This document shows, one piece after another, positions 19,837 through 29,604 of a stretch of 64,000 bases of DNA. This DNA is from Paenibacillus zeisoli. GTDB taxonomy: Bacteria; Bacillota; Bacilli; Paenibacillales; Paenibacillaceae. A program made the translations under genes and the position numbers. The notes beneath the pieces are model-generated. The model had not been told where the DNA came from and ran no database searches. It saw only the letters and a program-made list of their open reading frames with translations. The stretch covers positions 62,001-126,000 of the forward strand of contig NZ_RZNX01000005.1 of NCBI RefSeq assembly GCF_003994465.1, given 5' to 3'. Position 1 is the stretch's first letter, and each line of letters starts with the position of its first letter.

Positions 19837-19902
19837 GCGACGGGTTATCCTATAGGTTGCCCCCATGGAATATGTTATAATATTCTTCTGGGGGTGGTCC
19901 TA

Positions 19903-22506
19903 TTGGCCGGAAAGCGAAAGAAGAAAAAAGCTTCATTAGGCAATGTTCTTAAGTATGAAATTTATGGGATCATCCTGATCACATTATCCATAATTGCTCT
20001 TGCAGGAGAAGCTGCGGTTGGACACGCTTTGTTTAAAATGTCCGCCATGATCTTCGGCAAGTTTTACTTCGTTATTCCCCTTACGGGAATATATGTTGGA
20101 TTGACTGTTATGATTCATCGCAAATGGCCATCCAAGTGGAGTTCCAGAAGAACAGGCATGGTTATGATCGTATGTGCTTTTGCACTCATGAGCACTATAT
20201 CCGCCATGCAGTATAAGCTTGCTCCTGTGCTGCCGCTTACACCAAGAAATGTACTGCTGCAGATTCATCACGATCTTCAGTTCGCTCTAACTAAGGTGGG
20301 ATCAACCGGTGTAGCCTCCATGTTCAATCTGGATATCAGTGGCGGTTATGTAGGCGCACTTGAATTTATTCTTTTTTATGTTTTATTCGGACTTACAGGT
20401 GCCAAGTTAATGATGCTTGTGATGTTCGCTATCAGCTTCATGCTTATAACCAATCTGTCTTACGTAGAACTATTTAGCATTCTTAAGAATCGGACTGGCA
20501 AACTGGCTGTTCAGCTAAGCAGGAAATACCGTCTGCTTCGTCCTTCTCCAGCAGTTGCAGAGGGAAAGACCGGAACAAAGTCTAAAGGTATCAAGATTAA
20601 TTCTATTCCAGAAGCTGATGATTATGAGGATGAGGATCTCGAAGAGTCTCTACCGGCTCCGGAGAAAGCCCGCACTAAGCCTGTCTTCTTCCAGCTACTT
20701 GGATTCAAAGACAAGAGCGAGTCAGCTGAGCAAGCTATATCTTCTGCAGATGAACGGGAAGATGAGTCTGCAGATGTGAATTGGAATGATGTGGAGTTAC
20801 ATACGATTTCTGACGCAGAGCCGCAGCGGAATGAACCGAGTCTGATCATTCGTGATTTCTTTGACCAGATACAGCGGGAGGACCGGACCTACGATGAGAA
20901 GGATGATTCTGGACAGCATCCAGATGAAGAGTCTCCAGTATCCTTCGTCTCACCGGGTTCAGTGGATCCGGTTAATGCTGCAGCAGTAGACTCAAGCGGG
21001 GTGACGTTAGAAGGGGAATCTGGGCTTGGTCAAGATGAACTTACGGGTACTCTGCCGGTGCTTCCTCCTAAGCCTGCACCCAAACCATACCGACTCCCAT
21101 CGTTTAAATTATTGTCCAAGGGGAGCAGCGGAGCTAAAGCCGGTGATCAGGCAGATTACATGCAGACTGCTCGTAAGCTTGAAGCAACGCTGGAGAGCTT
21201 TGGCGTCCGGGCTAAAGTGCTGGAAGTTGTACGCGGACCTGCCGTTACTAGATATGAGATTCAGCCGGACATAGGGGTCAAGGTTAGCCGGATTGTGAAT
21301 TTGACGGATGATATTGCACTTGCCCTCGCAGCCAAAGATATCCGGATGGAAGCTCCTATTCCCGGTAAGTCGGCCATTGGAATTGAGGTGCCGAATAGTG
21401 AAGTATCCGTGGTCACGATGCGTGAAGTAATGGAGACGCCAACGTTTCAGGATGCCGAGTCCAAGCTGTCTATCGCCTTTGGCAGAGACATCTCTGGTCA
21501 GACTATTGTGGGCAACTTAGCCAAAATGCCCCACCTTCTGGTTGCCGGAGCGACGGGCTCAGGTAAATCCGTATGCATTAACGGTATTATTACAAGCATT
21601 CTATATAAGGCGAAGCCCGACGAAGTTAAGTTTCTGATGGTGGACCCTAAGATGGTTGAGCTTAATATGTATAACGGAATTCCGCATCTTCTTGCTCCGG
21701 TTGTGACAGATCCAAGAAGGGCATCGCTCGCTCTGAAGAAAATTGTCGTTGAGATGGAGAAGCGTTATGAGATGTTCTCCAAATCCGGTGCGCGTAATGT
21801 GGAAGGTTATAATAATATGATGAAAGAGAATCCTGCAGCCATTTTACCCTACATTGTAGTAATTGTGGATGAGCTAGCGGATTTGATGATGGTTGCGGCT
21901 AATGATGTGGAAGATGCGATTGCACGCCTTGCACAAATGGCCCGAGCAGCAGGAATTCATCTTATTATTGCGACTCAGCGTCCATCGGTCGATGTCATTA
22001 CAGGGGTTATCAAGGCTAACATCCCATCACGTATCGCCTTTGGCGTATCTTCGCAGGTCGATTCCCGCACCATTCTGGATATGGCAGGGGCTGAGAAGCT
22101 GCTTGGCCGCGGGGATATGCTCTTCATGCCAATGGGAGCTTCCAAGCCAGTTCGGGTACAGGGAGCATTTATGAGTGACCAGGAAGTGGAGTCCATAGTG
22201 GATTATGTACGTGGACAAGCCCAGGCCGAATATGACGAGACACTAATCCCGGAAATCGATGACACGGCGGGGGAGCCTGAGGAACAGCTCGACGAGCTGT
22301 ATGATCAGGCTGTCCAGATTGTGCTGGAGGCCAAGCAGGCCTCAGTATCCCTGCTTCAGCGCCGTATGAGGGTAGGTTACACTCGTGCTGCCCGCCTTAT
22401 TGACTCTATGGAAGCCCGAGGTATAGTTGGCCCCTATGAAGGAAGTAAGCCAAGAGAGGTACTTACTTCGATGGAACAGTATAGACAGAATAGAGTAAGC
22501 TCTTAA
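19903..22506 (+). CDS. spoIIIE: DNA translocase SpoIIIE/FtsK
   Basis: SpoIIIE pumps the chromosome into the forespore across the septum. Four membrane segments lie in about residues 20-185. An acidic, low-complexity linker runs from about 215 to 400. The motor domain follows, with Walker A GATGSGKS, Walker [13 protein letters not shown] and a C-terminal gamma winged-helix domain ending near residue 865. I choose TTG 19903 because GGGGGTGG is five bases upstream; GTG 19894 would lie inside that site. A TATAAT is at 19876-19881. The product is 867 residues. Confidence 0.95.
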   Translation: MAGKRKKKKASLGNVLKYEIYGIILITLSIIALAGEAAVGHALFKMSAMIFGKFYFVIPLTGIYVGLTVMIHRKWPSKWSSRRTGMVMIVCAFALMSTISAMQYKLAPVLPLTPRNVLLQIHHDLQFALTKVGSTGVASMFNLDISGGYVGALEFILFYVLFGLTGAKLMMLVMFAISFMLITNLSYVELFSILKNRTGKLAVQLSRKYRLLRPSPAVAEGKTGTKSKGIKINSIPEADDYEDEDLEESLPAPEKARTKPVFFQLLGFKDKSESAEQAISSADEREDESADVNWNDVELHTISDAEPQRNEPSLIIRDFFDQIQREDRTYDEKDDSGQHPDEESPVSFVSPGSVDPVNAAAVDSSGVTLEGESGLGQDELTGTLPVLPPKPAPKPYRLPSFKLLSKGSSGAKAGDQADYMQTARKLEATLESFGVRAKVLEVVRGPAVTRYEIQPDIGVKVSRIVNLTDDIALALAAKDIRMEAPIPGKSAIGIEVPNSEVSVVTMREVMETPTFQDAESKLSIAFGRDISGQTIVGNLAKMPHLLVAGATGSGKSVCINGIITSILYKAKPDEVKFLMVDPKMVELNMYNGIPHLLAPVVTDPRRASLALKKIVVEMEKRYEMFSKSGARNVEGYNNMMKENPAAILPYIVVIVDELADLMMVAANDVEDAIARLAQMARAAGIHLIIATQRPSVDVITGVIKANIPSRIAFGVSSQVDSRTILDMAGAEKLLGRGDMLFMPMGASKPVRVQGAFMSDQEVESIVDYVRGQAQAEYDETLIPEIDDTAGEPEEQLDELYDQAVQIVLEAKQASVSLLQRRMRVGYTRAARLIDSMEARGIVGPYEGSKPREVLTSMEQYRQNRVSS

Positions 22507-22526
22507 TATTGAGACTTTTTACGAAG

Positions 22527-22560
22527 GAGCCCCGCACTTTGACTGCGTGGGCTCTTTTTT
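22527..22560 (+). terminator. Intrinsic terminator after spoIIIE
   Basis: GAGCCCCGCA pairs with TGCGTGGGCTC with one bulged base, followed by six T residues. Confidence 0.85.
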
Positions 22561-22586
22561 GATTTGACTGCGATCTTTCTTTACGG

Positions 22587-22617
22587 TGCATAGGAAGAGG
22601 CAGGGGTTGTCATACTA
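22587..22617 (+). promoter_or_regulatory. Sigma-G promoter before sleB-like gene
   Basis: TGCATA at 22587-22592 and CATACTA at 22611-22617 are 18 bases apart. Both boxes match the forespore sigma-G pattern (TGMATA, 17-18 bases, CATACTA) fully. The start codon is 44 bases downstream. SleB is sigma-G controlled in B. subtilis. Confidence 0.85.
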
Positions 22618-22660
22618 AAGTTACCATCTTAACACACAAGAGAAAGGCAGGACTTGACGT

Positions 22661-23530
22661 ATGAACAACAAGAAAATCTGGTTGGCTGCCGGATTGGTCT
22701 TATTATTGGTCTGTACTCTACTTGGAACATACCAGCTGCGTAAGACGAATATCACGCCAGCCACAAAAGAGAGTCACGATAATGCGATACCGGTATTCAG
22801 TTCCCAGGTAATTAAGCTGGGTGCTTTTGGACAGGATGTTTACGAGCTTCAAGGCAGACTCGCTTTTCTCGGATACTATCACGGGAAGCTTGACAGCCAT
22901 TTTGGGGAGAGCACTAAGAAGTCGCTGCAATGGTTTCAGTCTGAATTCGGAATGAAGGCAGATGGTCTAGCGGGTGCCCAAACCAAGCTAAGGCTCTACA
23001 ACGCAACCAAGGATTGGCAACCGAAAGCTTCCTCTTATAACCCGAATCCTGACGAGAATTCAGGAGCGGGTGCTGCTGAGCAAGGGAAGAATACGGGTAA
23101 AACTCCTACAGCTGAGAATAACAAGACTGATAACAACAATTCCGGTGAGCTTTCGGCCTCTAACCCGCTTGGTCTATCCGAGAATGACCTCAAAATTATG
23201 GCTAATGCGGTGAATGGGGAGTCAAGAGGAGAGCCGTTCGAGGGACAGGTCGCAGTGGCCGCAGTCATTTTGAACCGCGTTAAATCACCAAGCTTCCCCA
23301 AAACGGTCTCGGGTGTTATTTTTCAGCCCGGTGCATTCACTGCCGTTGCTGACGGACAGATCTGGCTTGAGCCGAATGAATCATCCCGAAAGGCAGTCAG
23401 AGAGGCTTTAAACGGCATGGACCCTTCTGGGGGGTGTCTGTACTACTTCAATCCGGAGACAGCGACATCGAAATGGATCTGGACAAGACCACAGGTTAAG
23501 ACCATTGGGAAGCACATCTTCTGTATGTAA
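22661..23530 (+). CDS. sleB: Spore cortex-lytic enzyme, SleB-like cell wall hydrolase
   Basis: The 289-residue protein has an N-terminal membrane or signal segment (residues 5-25) and a peptidoglycan-binding domain at about 50-105 (LGAFGQDVYELQGRLAFLGY). A Ser/Asn/Lys-rich linker follows, then a SleB/CwlJ hydrolase domain at about 170-289. The latter shows NAVNGESRGEPFEGQVAVAA, in which the Glu is the expected catalytic residue. It should depolymerise cortex during germination. The sigma-G promoter in front supports forespore expression. In B. subtilis sleB is paired with ypeB; no ypeB is adjacent here, so this may be a second SleB-type paralogue. Confidence 0.87.
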   Translation: MNNKKIWLAAGLVLLLVCTLLGTYQLRKTNITPATKESHDNAIPVFSSQVIKLGAFGQDVYELQGRLAFLGYYHGKLDSHFGESTKKSLQWFQSEFGMKADGLAGAQTKLRLYNATKDWQPKASSYNPNPDENSGAGAAEQGKNTGKTPTAENNKTDNNNSGELSASNPLGLSENDLKIMANAVNGESRGEPFEGQVAVAAVILNRVKSPSFPKTVSGVIFQPGAFTAVADGQIWLEPNESSRKAVREALNGMDPSGGCLYYFNPETATSKWIWTRPQVKTIGKHIFCM

Positions 23531-23546
23531 AAGTTAAGGTAGATAG

Positions 23547-23582
23547 AAGAAGCAACTCAGGGGGTCCCCGGTTGCTTCTTTA
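23547..23582 (+). terminator. Intrinsic terminator after sleB-like gene
   Basis: AAGAAGCAAC and GTTGCTTCTT form a 10-bp outer stem around an inner GGGG/CCCC stem. Only a short T-run follows. Confidence 0.7.
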
Positions 23583-23679
23583 CTTTGGTATGGTATAGAA
23601 TGGATTTAAATTTGGCTCAATTAGGCAAAAGATTGGTTTAAATATGCTTACAATAGTCTCTCGTAAAGGAGTTTTGTCC

Positions 23680-24960
23680 TTGAACAAGTCTTTGTTTGAA
23701 CGCGGAAGCGTCAACAATATCCGAATTCATGTACTGCCGACCAAGAGGTTTAAGACTTTCGCGATTTCTGTATATGCCGGAATTCCTCTGCAAGAAGAGA
23801 CGGTTGCCACTACGGGATTAATTCCGTTTGTACTGAGAAGAGGTACCGCATCCTATCCGGAGACCACCAAGTTCAGAGAACAGCTTGAACATCTGTATGG
23901 TGCAGGTTTTGGCTTTGATATTTATAAAAGAGGCGATTATCAGATCGTCCAGCTGCGCATGGATACGATCAACGACTCCTTTGTGAACAGTGAGGAATCA
24001 CTGCTGGAGCAATCCTTTTCTTTTCTGGGAGAAGTACTTACCCAGCCTGTGACCGAGAACGGAAGTTTCCGTGCTTCTTATGTCGCAGCAGAAAAAGAAA
24101 CGGTCCGCAAAAAGCTGGAATCCATTATCAATGATAAGATCCGCTATGCTGCTGAGCGGTGCCTTGAAGAAATGTTCCGGAATGATCCTTACCGACTACA
24201 TCCGCTTGGCAGCCGTGCTGAACTGAGCGGGATTACCCCAGAGGGTCTATATGAGGCTTATACAAATTGGCTGCAGGAAGTGAACCTCGACTTGTATGTC
24301 GTGGGAGACACTTCTCTGGATGAAGTTATCCGCCTGGTGGAGAAGAGCTTCAAGATCGAACGTCCGCAGGCGAAGCAGTACACAGGAACCAATGTTAACT
24401 TTAACACCGGAGATGTTCGAACCGTTGAAGAAAGCCTGAATGTGAATCAGGGCAAGCTCAATCTTGGCCTTCGCACTTCGATCACTTATGGCAGTGATGA
24501 GTACGCCTCCGCACTGGTATACAACGGAATTCTGGGCAGTTACCCACATTCCAAGCTGTTTATTAATGTACGTGAGAAAGAAAGTCTGGCTTACTACGCT
24601 TCTTCAAGGTATGACGGTCACAAAGGGATGGCAACAATTCAGTCCGGGATAGAGATCGCCAACTATGAGAAAGCGCTTGAAATCATTAAGAATCAGCTTG
24701 AGGCTATGCGCCAGGGTGAGATCAGTGACCTTGAGCTGAGCCAGACGAAGGCGATGATCCGCAATCATGTGGTCGAAATGCAGGACTCCGCGTTTGAGAT
24801 GATCGCTTATGACTTTAACCGGGTTATTTCAGGTAAGGAACGATCCGCCGATGAGCTGCTTGAGCAGGTAGAACAAATTACTTCCAAGGAGGTAACGGAA
24901 GCCGCTCAGACGTTCCATCTAGATACCGTTTACTTTTTGAAAGGCGAGAAGGGGGAATAA
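23680..24960 (+). CDS. ymfF: M16 peptidase-like protein YmfF (no zinc motif)
   Basis: The 426-residue protein has the M16 fold pattern, including SKLFINVREKESLAYYASSRYDG in the C-terminal half, which in its family contains substrate-binding Arg/Tyr residues. The HxxEH zinc site is absent; the equivalent region reads FREQLEHLYGAGF. It is therefore probably the non-catalytic partner of the next gene product, as in two-subunit M16B peptidases. I choose TTG 23680 (AAAGGAG upstream); the frame is open to ATG 23644. Confidence 0.88.
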   Translation: MNKSLFERGSVNNIRIHVLPTKRFKTFAISVYAGIPLQEETVATTGLIPFVLRRGTASYPETTKFREQLEHLYGAGFGFDIYKRGDYQIVQLRMDTINDSFVNSEESLLEQSFSFLGEVLTQPVTENGSFRASYVAAEKETVRKKLESIINDKIRYAAERCLEEMFRNDPYRLHPLGSRAELSGITPEGLYEAYTNWLQEVNLDLYVVGDTSLDEVIRLVEKSFKIERPQAKQYTGTNVNFNTGDVRTVEESLNVNQGKLNLGLRTSITYGSDEYASALVYNGILGSYPHSKLFINVREKESLAYYASSRYDGHKGMATIQSGIEIANYEKALEIIKNQLEAMRQGEISDLELSQTKAMIRNHVVEMQDSAFEMIAYDFNRVISGKERSADELLEQVEQITSKEVTEAAQTFHLDTVYFLKGEKGE

Positions 24961-24963
24961 CCG

Positions 24964-26247
24964 GTGGAGAAATTTCAATACGAGAAACTTCAGGAAACCC
25001 TGTATCATGAAGTGATGGACAACGGACTTCAAGTATATGTTCTTCCAAAGCCGGGGTTCCAAAAGACATACGCAACATTTACTACTAAATACGGTTCGAT
25101 AGATAATCATTTCCGCGTGGAAGGTGAGGAAGAAATCTCTGTTCCCGATGGTATTGCCCATTTCTTGGAGCATAAAATGTTCGAGGAGCCTGAAGGCGAT
25201 ATTTTCGCTACGTTTGCTTCTCAAGGTGCTTCGGCTAATGCTTTTACAAGCTTTGATCAGACCGCCTATCTATTCTCGTCAACCGAGAACATTTCAGCTA
25301 ATCTGGAGACCCTGATCAACTTCGTGCAGAACCCTTATTTTACAGATCAGAATGTAGACAAAGAAAAAGGGATCATCGGCCAAGAGATTGGCATGTATGC
25401 AGATAATCCGGACTGGCGGGTATATTTCGGTCTAATTGAAGCCTTGTACAAGGTTCATCCCGTCCATATTGATATCGCGGGAACGGTTGAATCGATTGGC
25501 ACTATCACCAAAGAGACGCTGTATACCTGCTACAATGCCTTTTATCATCCGAGCAATATGCTTCTGTTCGTGGTGGGGGGGGTTGAGCCTGAAGAGGTAT
25601 TTAATTTGGTTAGAGCGAATCAGGCCCGTAAGGACTATAAGCCGCAAGGTAAAATTGAGCGATTGTTCGATGCTGAACCAGCTGGTGTGAATGAACGAAG
25701 ACGCACCTCAAGATTACCTGTGTCTCTTCCAAAATGCTTGTTCGGTTTCAAAGAGACAAAACTTGGAATTACAGGTGTGGAGCGGATTAAGCTGGATCTG
25801 ACAACCAAGCTTGCCCTTGATCTGTTGTTCGGGTCCAGTACGGATCTATACCAAAAGTTGTACGATCAGGATCTGATATCAGATGGATTCGGTCATGAGT
25901 ATAATAGTGATCCGAATTATGCCTTCTCGGCAATAGGTGGCGACACCCGTGATCCGGAAGAACTGCTAAGAGTGATCACCGAAGAAGTGAACGCCCTTAT
26001 TCAAACGGGCTTTAAGCGGGAGAATTTTGAACGTGCCCGGAAGAAGAAGATTGGCGGATATCTGCGTATGATGAATTCCCCTGAGAATATTGCGCATGAG
26101 TTCACACGTTATAATTTCAGGGGTGGGGACCTGTTCGAGGTTCTCCCGATCTACGAGTCGATTACGCTAGAAGATGTCAATCAGCGCCTTAAAGAGCATA
26201 TTAACTGGGAACAGATGGCTGTGTCGCTTGTGGTGAGCCCTGAATGA
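24964..26247 (+). CDS. ymfH: M16 zinc peptidase YmfH
   Basis: This 427-residue M16 peptidase keeps the zinc motif HFLEH (residues 66-70) and the third ligand region in KGIIGQEIGMYADNP. It starts with GTG three bases after the ymfF stop. The pair probably forms a heterodimeric peptidase. The last four bases (ATGA) overlap ymfI. The substrate is unknown. Confidence 0.9.
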   Translation: MEKFQYEKLQETLYHEVMDNGLQVYVLPKPGFQKTYATFTTKYGSIDNHFRVEGEEEISVPDGIAHFLEHKMFEEPEGDIFATFASQGASANAFTSFDQTAYLFSSTENISANLETLINFVQNPYFTDQNVDKEKGIIGQEIGMYADNPDWRVYFGLIEALYKVHPVHIDIAGTVESIGTITKETLYTCYNAFYHPSNMLLFVVGGVEPEEVFNLVRANQARKDYKPQGKIERLFDAEPAGVNERRRTSRLPVSLPKCLFGFKETKLGITGVERIKLDLTTKLALDLLFGSSTDLYQKLYDQDLISDGFGHEYNSDPNYAFSAIGGDTRDPEELLRVITEEVNALIQTGFKRENFERARKKKIGGYLRMMNSPENIAHEFTRYNFRGGDLFEVLPIYESITLEDVNQRLKEHINWEQMAVSLVVSPE

Positions 26248-27011
26248 GCTTTGAAAGTGGGAGAGAGAAGAACATCAAGAATATGACCGTATTAATTACG
26301 GGTGCAAGCAGGGGAATAGGAGCATCTATTGCGGAACGTTTCGCTATGGAAGGCCTAAATGTGATCATTCACTATGGAAGCTCGCATGAGAAGGCGAATG
26401 AAGCGGCCCGCAGATGTATGGCATATGGTGCCAAAGTACTTACCATTAGTGCGGATTTAAGATTTAAAGACGATATCCTGCGCATGAAAGAAAAATTGGA
26501 ATTGCACGGATTGTTCCCGGACATTCTTGTGAATAATGCTGGAATTGCGAGTTACGGAATGCTGGAGGATCTAACTGAAGAGCAATGGGACGATATGATG
26601 AATGTGAATCTTAAGGGTGTATTCCTTTGTACACAAGCATTTATGTCTCATATGGTCCGGATGCGGTTTGGAAGAATTATTAATGTGTCCTCCATCTGGG
26701 GGATGTCAGGAGCTTCTTGTGAAGTTGCTTATTCGGCCGCCAAAGGAGGGGTTAACGCCTTTACCAAGGCGCTTGCCAAAGAATTAGCCCCCTCTCTGGT
26801 AACGGTTAACGCCGTAGCGCCAGGTGCGGTGCATACGGATATGATGGCCAGCTTTGAGGAAGCAGAGCTGCGCCGGCTGGAGGAGGAAATTCCTGCTGGA
26901 AGACTGGCTACTCCTGAAGAAGTGGCTTCACTGGTCTATTTCCTGGCCCTGCCTGAATCGGGCTACATCACCGGTCAGATCATTAGTCCGAACGGCGGCT
27001 GGATTACGTAG
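26244..27011 (+). CDS. ymfI: SDR oxidoreductase YmfI (EF-P 5-aminopentanone reductase)
   Basis: A short-chain dehydrogenase with the NADP-binding motif TGASRGIGASIAERF near residue 18, NNAG near 98 and the catalytic YxxxK as YSAAKGG near 165. In B. subtilis YmfI reduces 5-aminopentanone to 5-aminopentanol on Lys32 of elongation factor P. Synteny with ymfH and ymfJ supports the same role here. The 255-residue length is normal. It is translationally coupled to ymfH. Confidence 0.88.
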   Translation: MSFESGREKNIKNMTVLITGASRGIGASIAERFAMEGLNVIIHYGSSHEKANEAARRCMAYGAKVLTISADLRFKDDILRMKEKLELHGLFPDILVNNAGIASYGMLEDLTEEQWDDMMNVNLKGVFLCTQAFMSHMVRMRFGRIINVSSIWGMSGASCEVAYSAAKGGVNAFTKALAKELAPSLVTVNAVAPGAVHTDMMASFEEAELRRLEEEIPAGRLATPEEVASLVYFLALPESGYITGQIISPNGGWIT

Positions 27012-27106
27012 ATCCCCAATATATCCCGCTGTATAATCTAATCCGGATCATCACATATTACAACTGTTGATCTTAAATCTTAACGCCATGCGAAGGAGGA
27101 TTTATC

Positions 27107-27361
27107 ATGTCAACAGTGCTGAATAATTTCGATTCTTGGAAGAAGTTCCTTGGAGACCGGGTGAAACATGCGGAAAATGCGGGTATGAGTGAAGAAAGCA
27201 TTTCCAATTTAGCCTACGAAATCGGCGGGTTTCTAGACGACAAGGTTGATCCTCAGAACGCTTCAAACCGGGCTCTTAAGGAGATCTGGGATGTGGGCAA
27301 TGAGGAAGAGCGCAGAACCATTGCGAAGTTAATGGTGAAGCTGGCTAAGAAGTACGCCTAG
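27107..27361 (+). CDS. ymfJ: DUF3243 family protein YmfJ
   Basis: An 84-residue protein beginning MSTVLNNFDSWKKFLGDRVK, the pattern of the DUF3243 family (YmfJ). Function unknown. AAGGAGG precedes the ATG. The order ymfI-ymfJ-ymfK is conserved with Bacillus. Confidence 0.88.
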   Translation: MSTVLNNFDSWKKFLGDRVKHAENAGMSEESISNLAYEIGGFLDDKVDPQNASNRALKEIWDVGNEEERRTIAKLMVKLAKKYA

Positions 27362-27373
27362 ATCAGCACCCTG

Positions 27374-27400
27374 GAAAAGCTCCCTTAGTGGGAGCTTTTC
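27374..27400 (+). terminator. Intrinsic terminator after ymfJ
   Basis: GAAAAGCTCCC and GGGAGCTTTTC form a perfect 11-bp stem with a short loop and an embedded T4. Confidence 0.85.
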
Positions 27401-27474
27401 TGCCATATTCTGAGCTGGACTTGCCTTTCAAAATTATTTTATATATCATTAACAGGTAATGTGGATTTGAATAA

Positions 27475-27498
27475 AAATAACACGAATTTGTGTTATTT
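27475..27498. promoter_or_regulatory. Perfect inverted repeat before ymfK
   Basis: AAATAACAC and GTGTTATTT (9 bp each) flank GAATTT. It lies about 80 bases before the ymfK start in an AT-rich intergenic region with no clear sigma-A promoter. It could be an operator or a weak hairpin. Confidence 0.45.
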
Positions 27499-27580
27499 CA
27501 TCAGATTATAAGTGTTAGGCAGGGTTTATGAAGTTTTTTGTCGAATTTATAAAGTTAGCAGGATGGAAGAGGTGAACCGG

Positions 27581-28348
27581 TTGAAACATACACAGTGGTA
27601 TATGGAGTACAAAATACATAGAAATCGGCCGGGGCTTCTGGGGGATATCGCATCCATGTTCGGTATGCTCGGGGTCAACATTCTAACCATAAATGGGGTT
27701 GAAGGCCAAACCCGGGGTATGCTGCTGGAATGTGATGATGATGAGAAGATTGCTCTCCTGGGTCAAATGCTCAGTAAAGTTGATAATATTACGGTCTCTG
27801 CGCTGCGCAGCCCTCGGCTCGTGGATATTTTGGCTGTCAGACATGGCCGTTATATAAATAGGGATTCGGATGACCGCAAAACATTTCGGTTTACACGCGA
27901 CGAGCTTGGGTTGCTTGTTGACTTTTTGGGTGAATTATTTAAAAGAGAGGGTCATCAGGTTATTGGCCTTCGAGGTATGCCTCGGGTAGGTAAGACCGAA
28001 TCCATTATTGCAGGCAGTGTCTGCTCCATGAAAAGATGGACTTTTATGTCCTCTACGTTATTAAGGCAGACGGTCCGCAGTCAGTTATCTGACGAAGAGT
28101 ACAACCCGAACAATGTATTTATCATTGATGGCATTATTAGCACCATTCGTTCAAATGAGAAGCATTACCAGCTTCTTGAAGATATCATGACTATGCCTTC
28201 AACAAAGGTCATTGAACATCCTGATATCTTTATTAAAGAATCGAAGTACGAATACAGCGACTTTGATATTATTATCGAACTGCGTAACAATCCGGACGAG
28301 GAAATCGTCTATGATACGTTCACTACGCTTTACACGGAAGATGTATAA
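27581..28348 (+). CDS. ymfK: DUF3388 family protein YmfK (ACT-like plus P-loop-like)
   Basis: The 255-residue product starts KHTQWYMEYKIH and has an ACT-like N-terminal domain (NRPGLLGDIASMFGMLGVN). A C-terminal half follows with GMPRVGKTESI, similar to a P-loop. The family is conserved next to ymfJ in Bacilli, function unknown. I choose TTG 27581 because GAAGAGGTGA ends five bases upstream; ATG 27563 and earlier codons lack such a site. Confidence 0.82.
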   Translation: MKHTQWYMEYKIHRNRPGLLGDIASMFGMLGVNILTINGVEGQTRGMLLECDDDEKIALLGQMLSKVDNITVSALRSPRLVDILAVRHGRYINRDSDDRKTFRFTRDELGLLVDFLGELFKREGHQVIGLRGMPRVGKTESIIAGSVCSMKRWTFMSSTLLRQTVRSQLSDEEYNPNNVFIIDGIISTIRSNEKHYQLLEDIMTMPSTKVIEHPDIFIKESKYEYSDFDIIIELRNNPDEEIVYDTFTTLYTEDV

Positions 28349-28380
28349 TTTTGCGCTGAATATTGACAGGAGGTGATGGT

Positions 28381-29478
28381 ATGTCGGATCTGGGCCAGCA
28401 ACTGAAGGAGGCCAGACTTCAAAGAGGTTTGTCGCTGGACGATGTTCAGGAAATGACAAAAATTCGAAAAAGATATTTGGAAGCCATCGAGGCGGGAGAT
28501 TACAAGGTGCTCCCAGGAAGCTTTTATGTGCGGGCTTTTATCAAAACTTATGCTGAGGCGGTTGGTGTGGATTCAGATGGCCTGCTTGAGGAGCATCGCA
28601 AGGATGTTCCGGTCTCAGAGCCGGAACCTACCATGGAGCCGGTAATTCAGAAGAGAAGAAGCAGCCATGCCGCTACGGAGCGGAATTCGAAATGGCTTTC
28701 AACAACACTCATGTGGTCTTTTGCCGCCTTGATCGTCATAGTGATTTACATTGTGGTTTCGAGTAACCGTGGCTCTGACAGCACGAAGACACCTGATCCA
28801 ACTCCAGTTACAGATACCAAGACGCCAGTTACTACGACTCCGTCTAAGACTGAGACTGTTACTCCTCCTGCGCAGGGCGGTGACAGTAACACAGGCGGCG
28901 GACAGGCCGGAACGGATAGCCAGGGACAGGCTGCGACACCTGGGACAGGAACAACAACGGAACCGAATGCAGGGACTAACGGAACGCAGACGGGTACAGG
29001 TACAGATACAACAGGTACGGAGAATGCGTCAGGTTCTGATTCTGCTACCGTAACACCTGATGGCAAGAAAGGCAGTACGACAAAGTTCAAAGTAACCAGC
29101 AGTGGAACGGCTCCGGTCAAAGTTGAAATTAAAGCTTCCGGTAAAAGCTGGGTGGAAGTTCGCAAAGGAACTTCCCGTGGTGAGAAGTTGTTCTATCAGA
29201 ATATTGAGGATGGAGAAACACAAAGTTACGATCTAGGACCTGAAGGGCTGTATATTAAATCAGGAAATTCCAACAATACCGTAATTACGGTTGGCGGTAA
29301 GGTTGTGACGGACGGAAAGAATACGACCAAAATTCAGCTTAACTTGGATGACGGTACATCTGCTCAAAGTACAAATGAGTCCGGTGCTGGTGATTCAACG
29401 ACTTCTACCGAGAATTCAACCAGTGGGACGGAGTCTACTACTACGGAATCGGATACTTCTGGAACAAGCACCAATTAG
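28381..29478 (+). CDS. ymfM: RodZ-like helix-turn-helix membrane protein (YmfM)
   Basis: The N-terminal 70 residues are a cytoplasmic HTH (LGQQLKEARLQRGLSLDDV). One membrane segment is at about 110-130. A Thr/Gly/Ser/Asn-rich disordered region (about 140-235) leads to a beta domain of the DUF4115 type (about 240-325) and a second Thr/Ser-rich tail. This is the layout of RodZ, which links MreB to the cell-wall elongation machinery. The ATG at 28381 follows AGGAGGTGATGGT. The family in B. subtilis (YmfM) precedes pgsA. Confidence 0.87.
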   Translation: MSDLGQQLKEARLQRGLSLDDVQEMTKIRKRYLEAIEAGDYKVLPGSFYVRAFIKTYAEAVGVDSDGLLEEHRKDVPVSEPEPTMEPVIQKRRSSHAATERNSKWLSTTLMWSFAALIVIVIYIVVSSNRGSDSTKTPDPTPVTDTKTPVTTTPSKTETVTPPAQGGDSNTGGGQAGTDSQGQAATPGTGTTTEPNAGTNGTQTGTGTDTTGTENASGSDSATVTPDGKKGSTTKFKVTSSGTAPVKVEIKASGKSWVEVRKGTSRGEKLFYQNIEDGETQSYDLGPEGLYIKSGNSNNTVITVGGKVVTDGKNTTKIQLNLDDGTSAQSTNESGAGDSTTSTENSTSGTESTTTESDTSGTSTN

Positions 29479-29496
29479 TCAGCAACTTCCTCAGAG

Positions 29497-29534
29497 CAGG
29501 CGTTAATATCGGTTGAACCGGTATGACGCCTGTT
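29497..29534 (+). terminator. Terminator hairpin after ymfM
   Basis: CAGGCGT...CGG pairs with CCG...ACGCCTG in a long stem with one bulge and two G-U pairs, followed by TTTCTGTTTG. Confidence 0.65.
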
Positions 29535-29539
29535 TCTGT

Positions 29540-29568
29540 TTGTGTTACAAGAAAGTTTTTCATATAAT
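29540..29568 (+). promoter_or_regulatory. Sigma-A promoter for yajQ
   Basis: TTGTGT at 29540-29545 and TATAAT at 29563-29568 are 17 bases apart, 37 bases before the gene. Confidence 0.7.
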
Positions 29569-29604
29569 AATAAAACATAAGACGAACGAAGGGATTGTGA
29601 CAAA

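Noticed and set aside
28746..29165. A 139-codon antisense frame in ymfM
   Set aside because: It mirrors the Thr/Gly-rich linker and is Val/Pro-rich by composition only.
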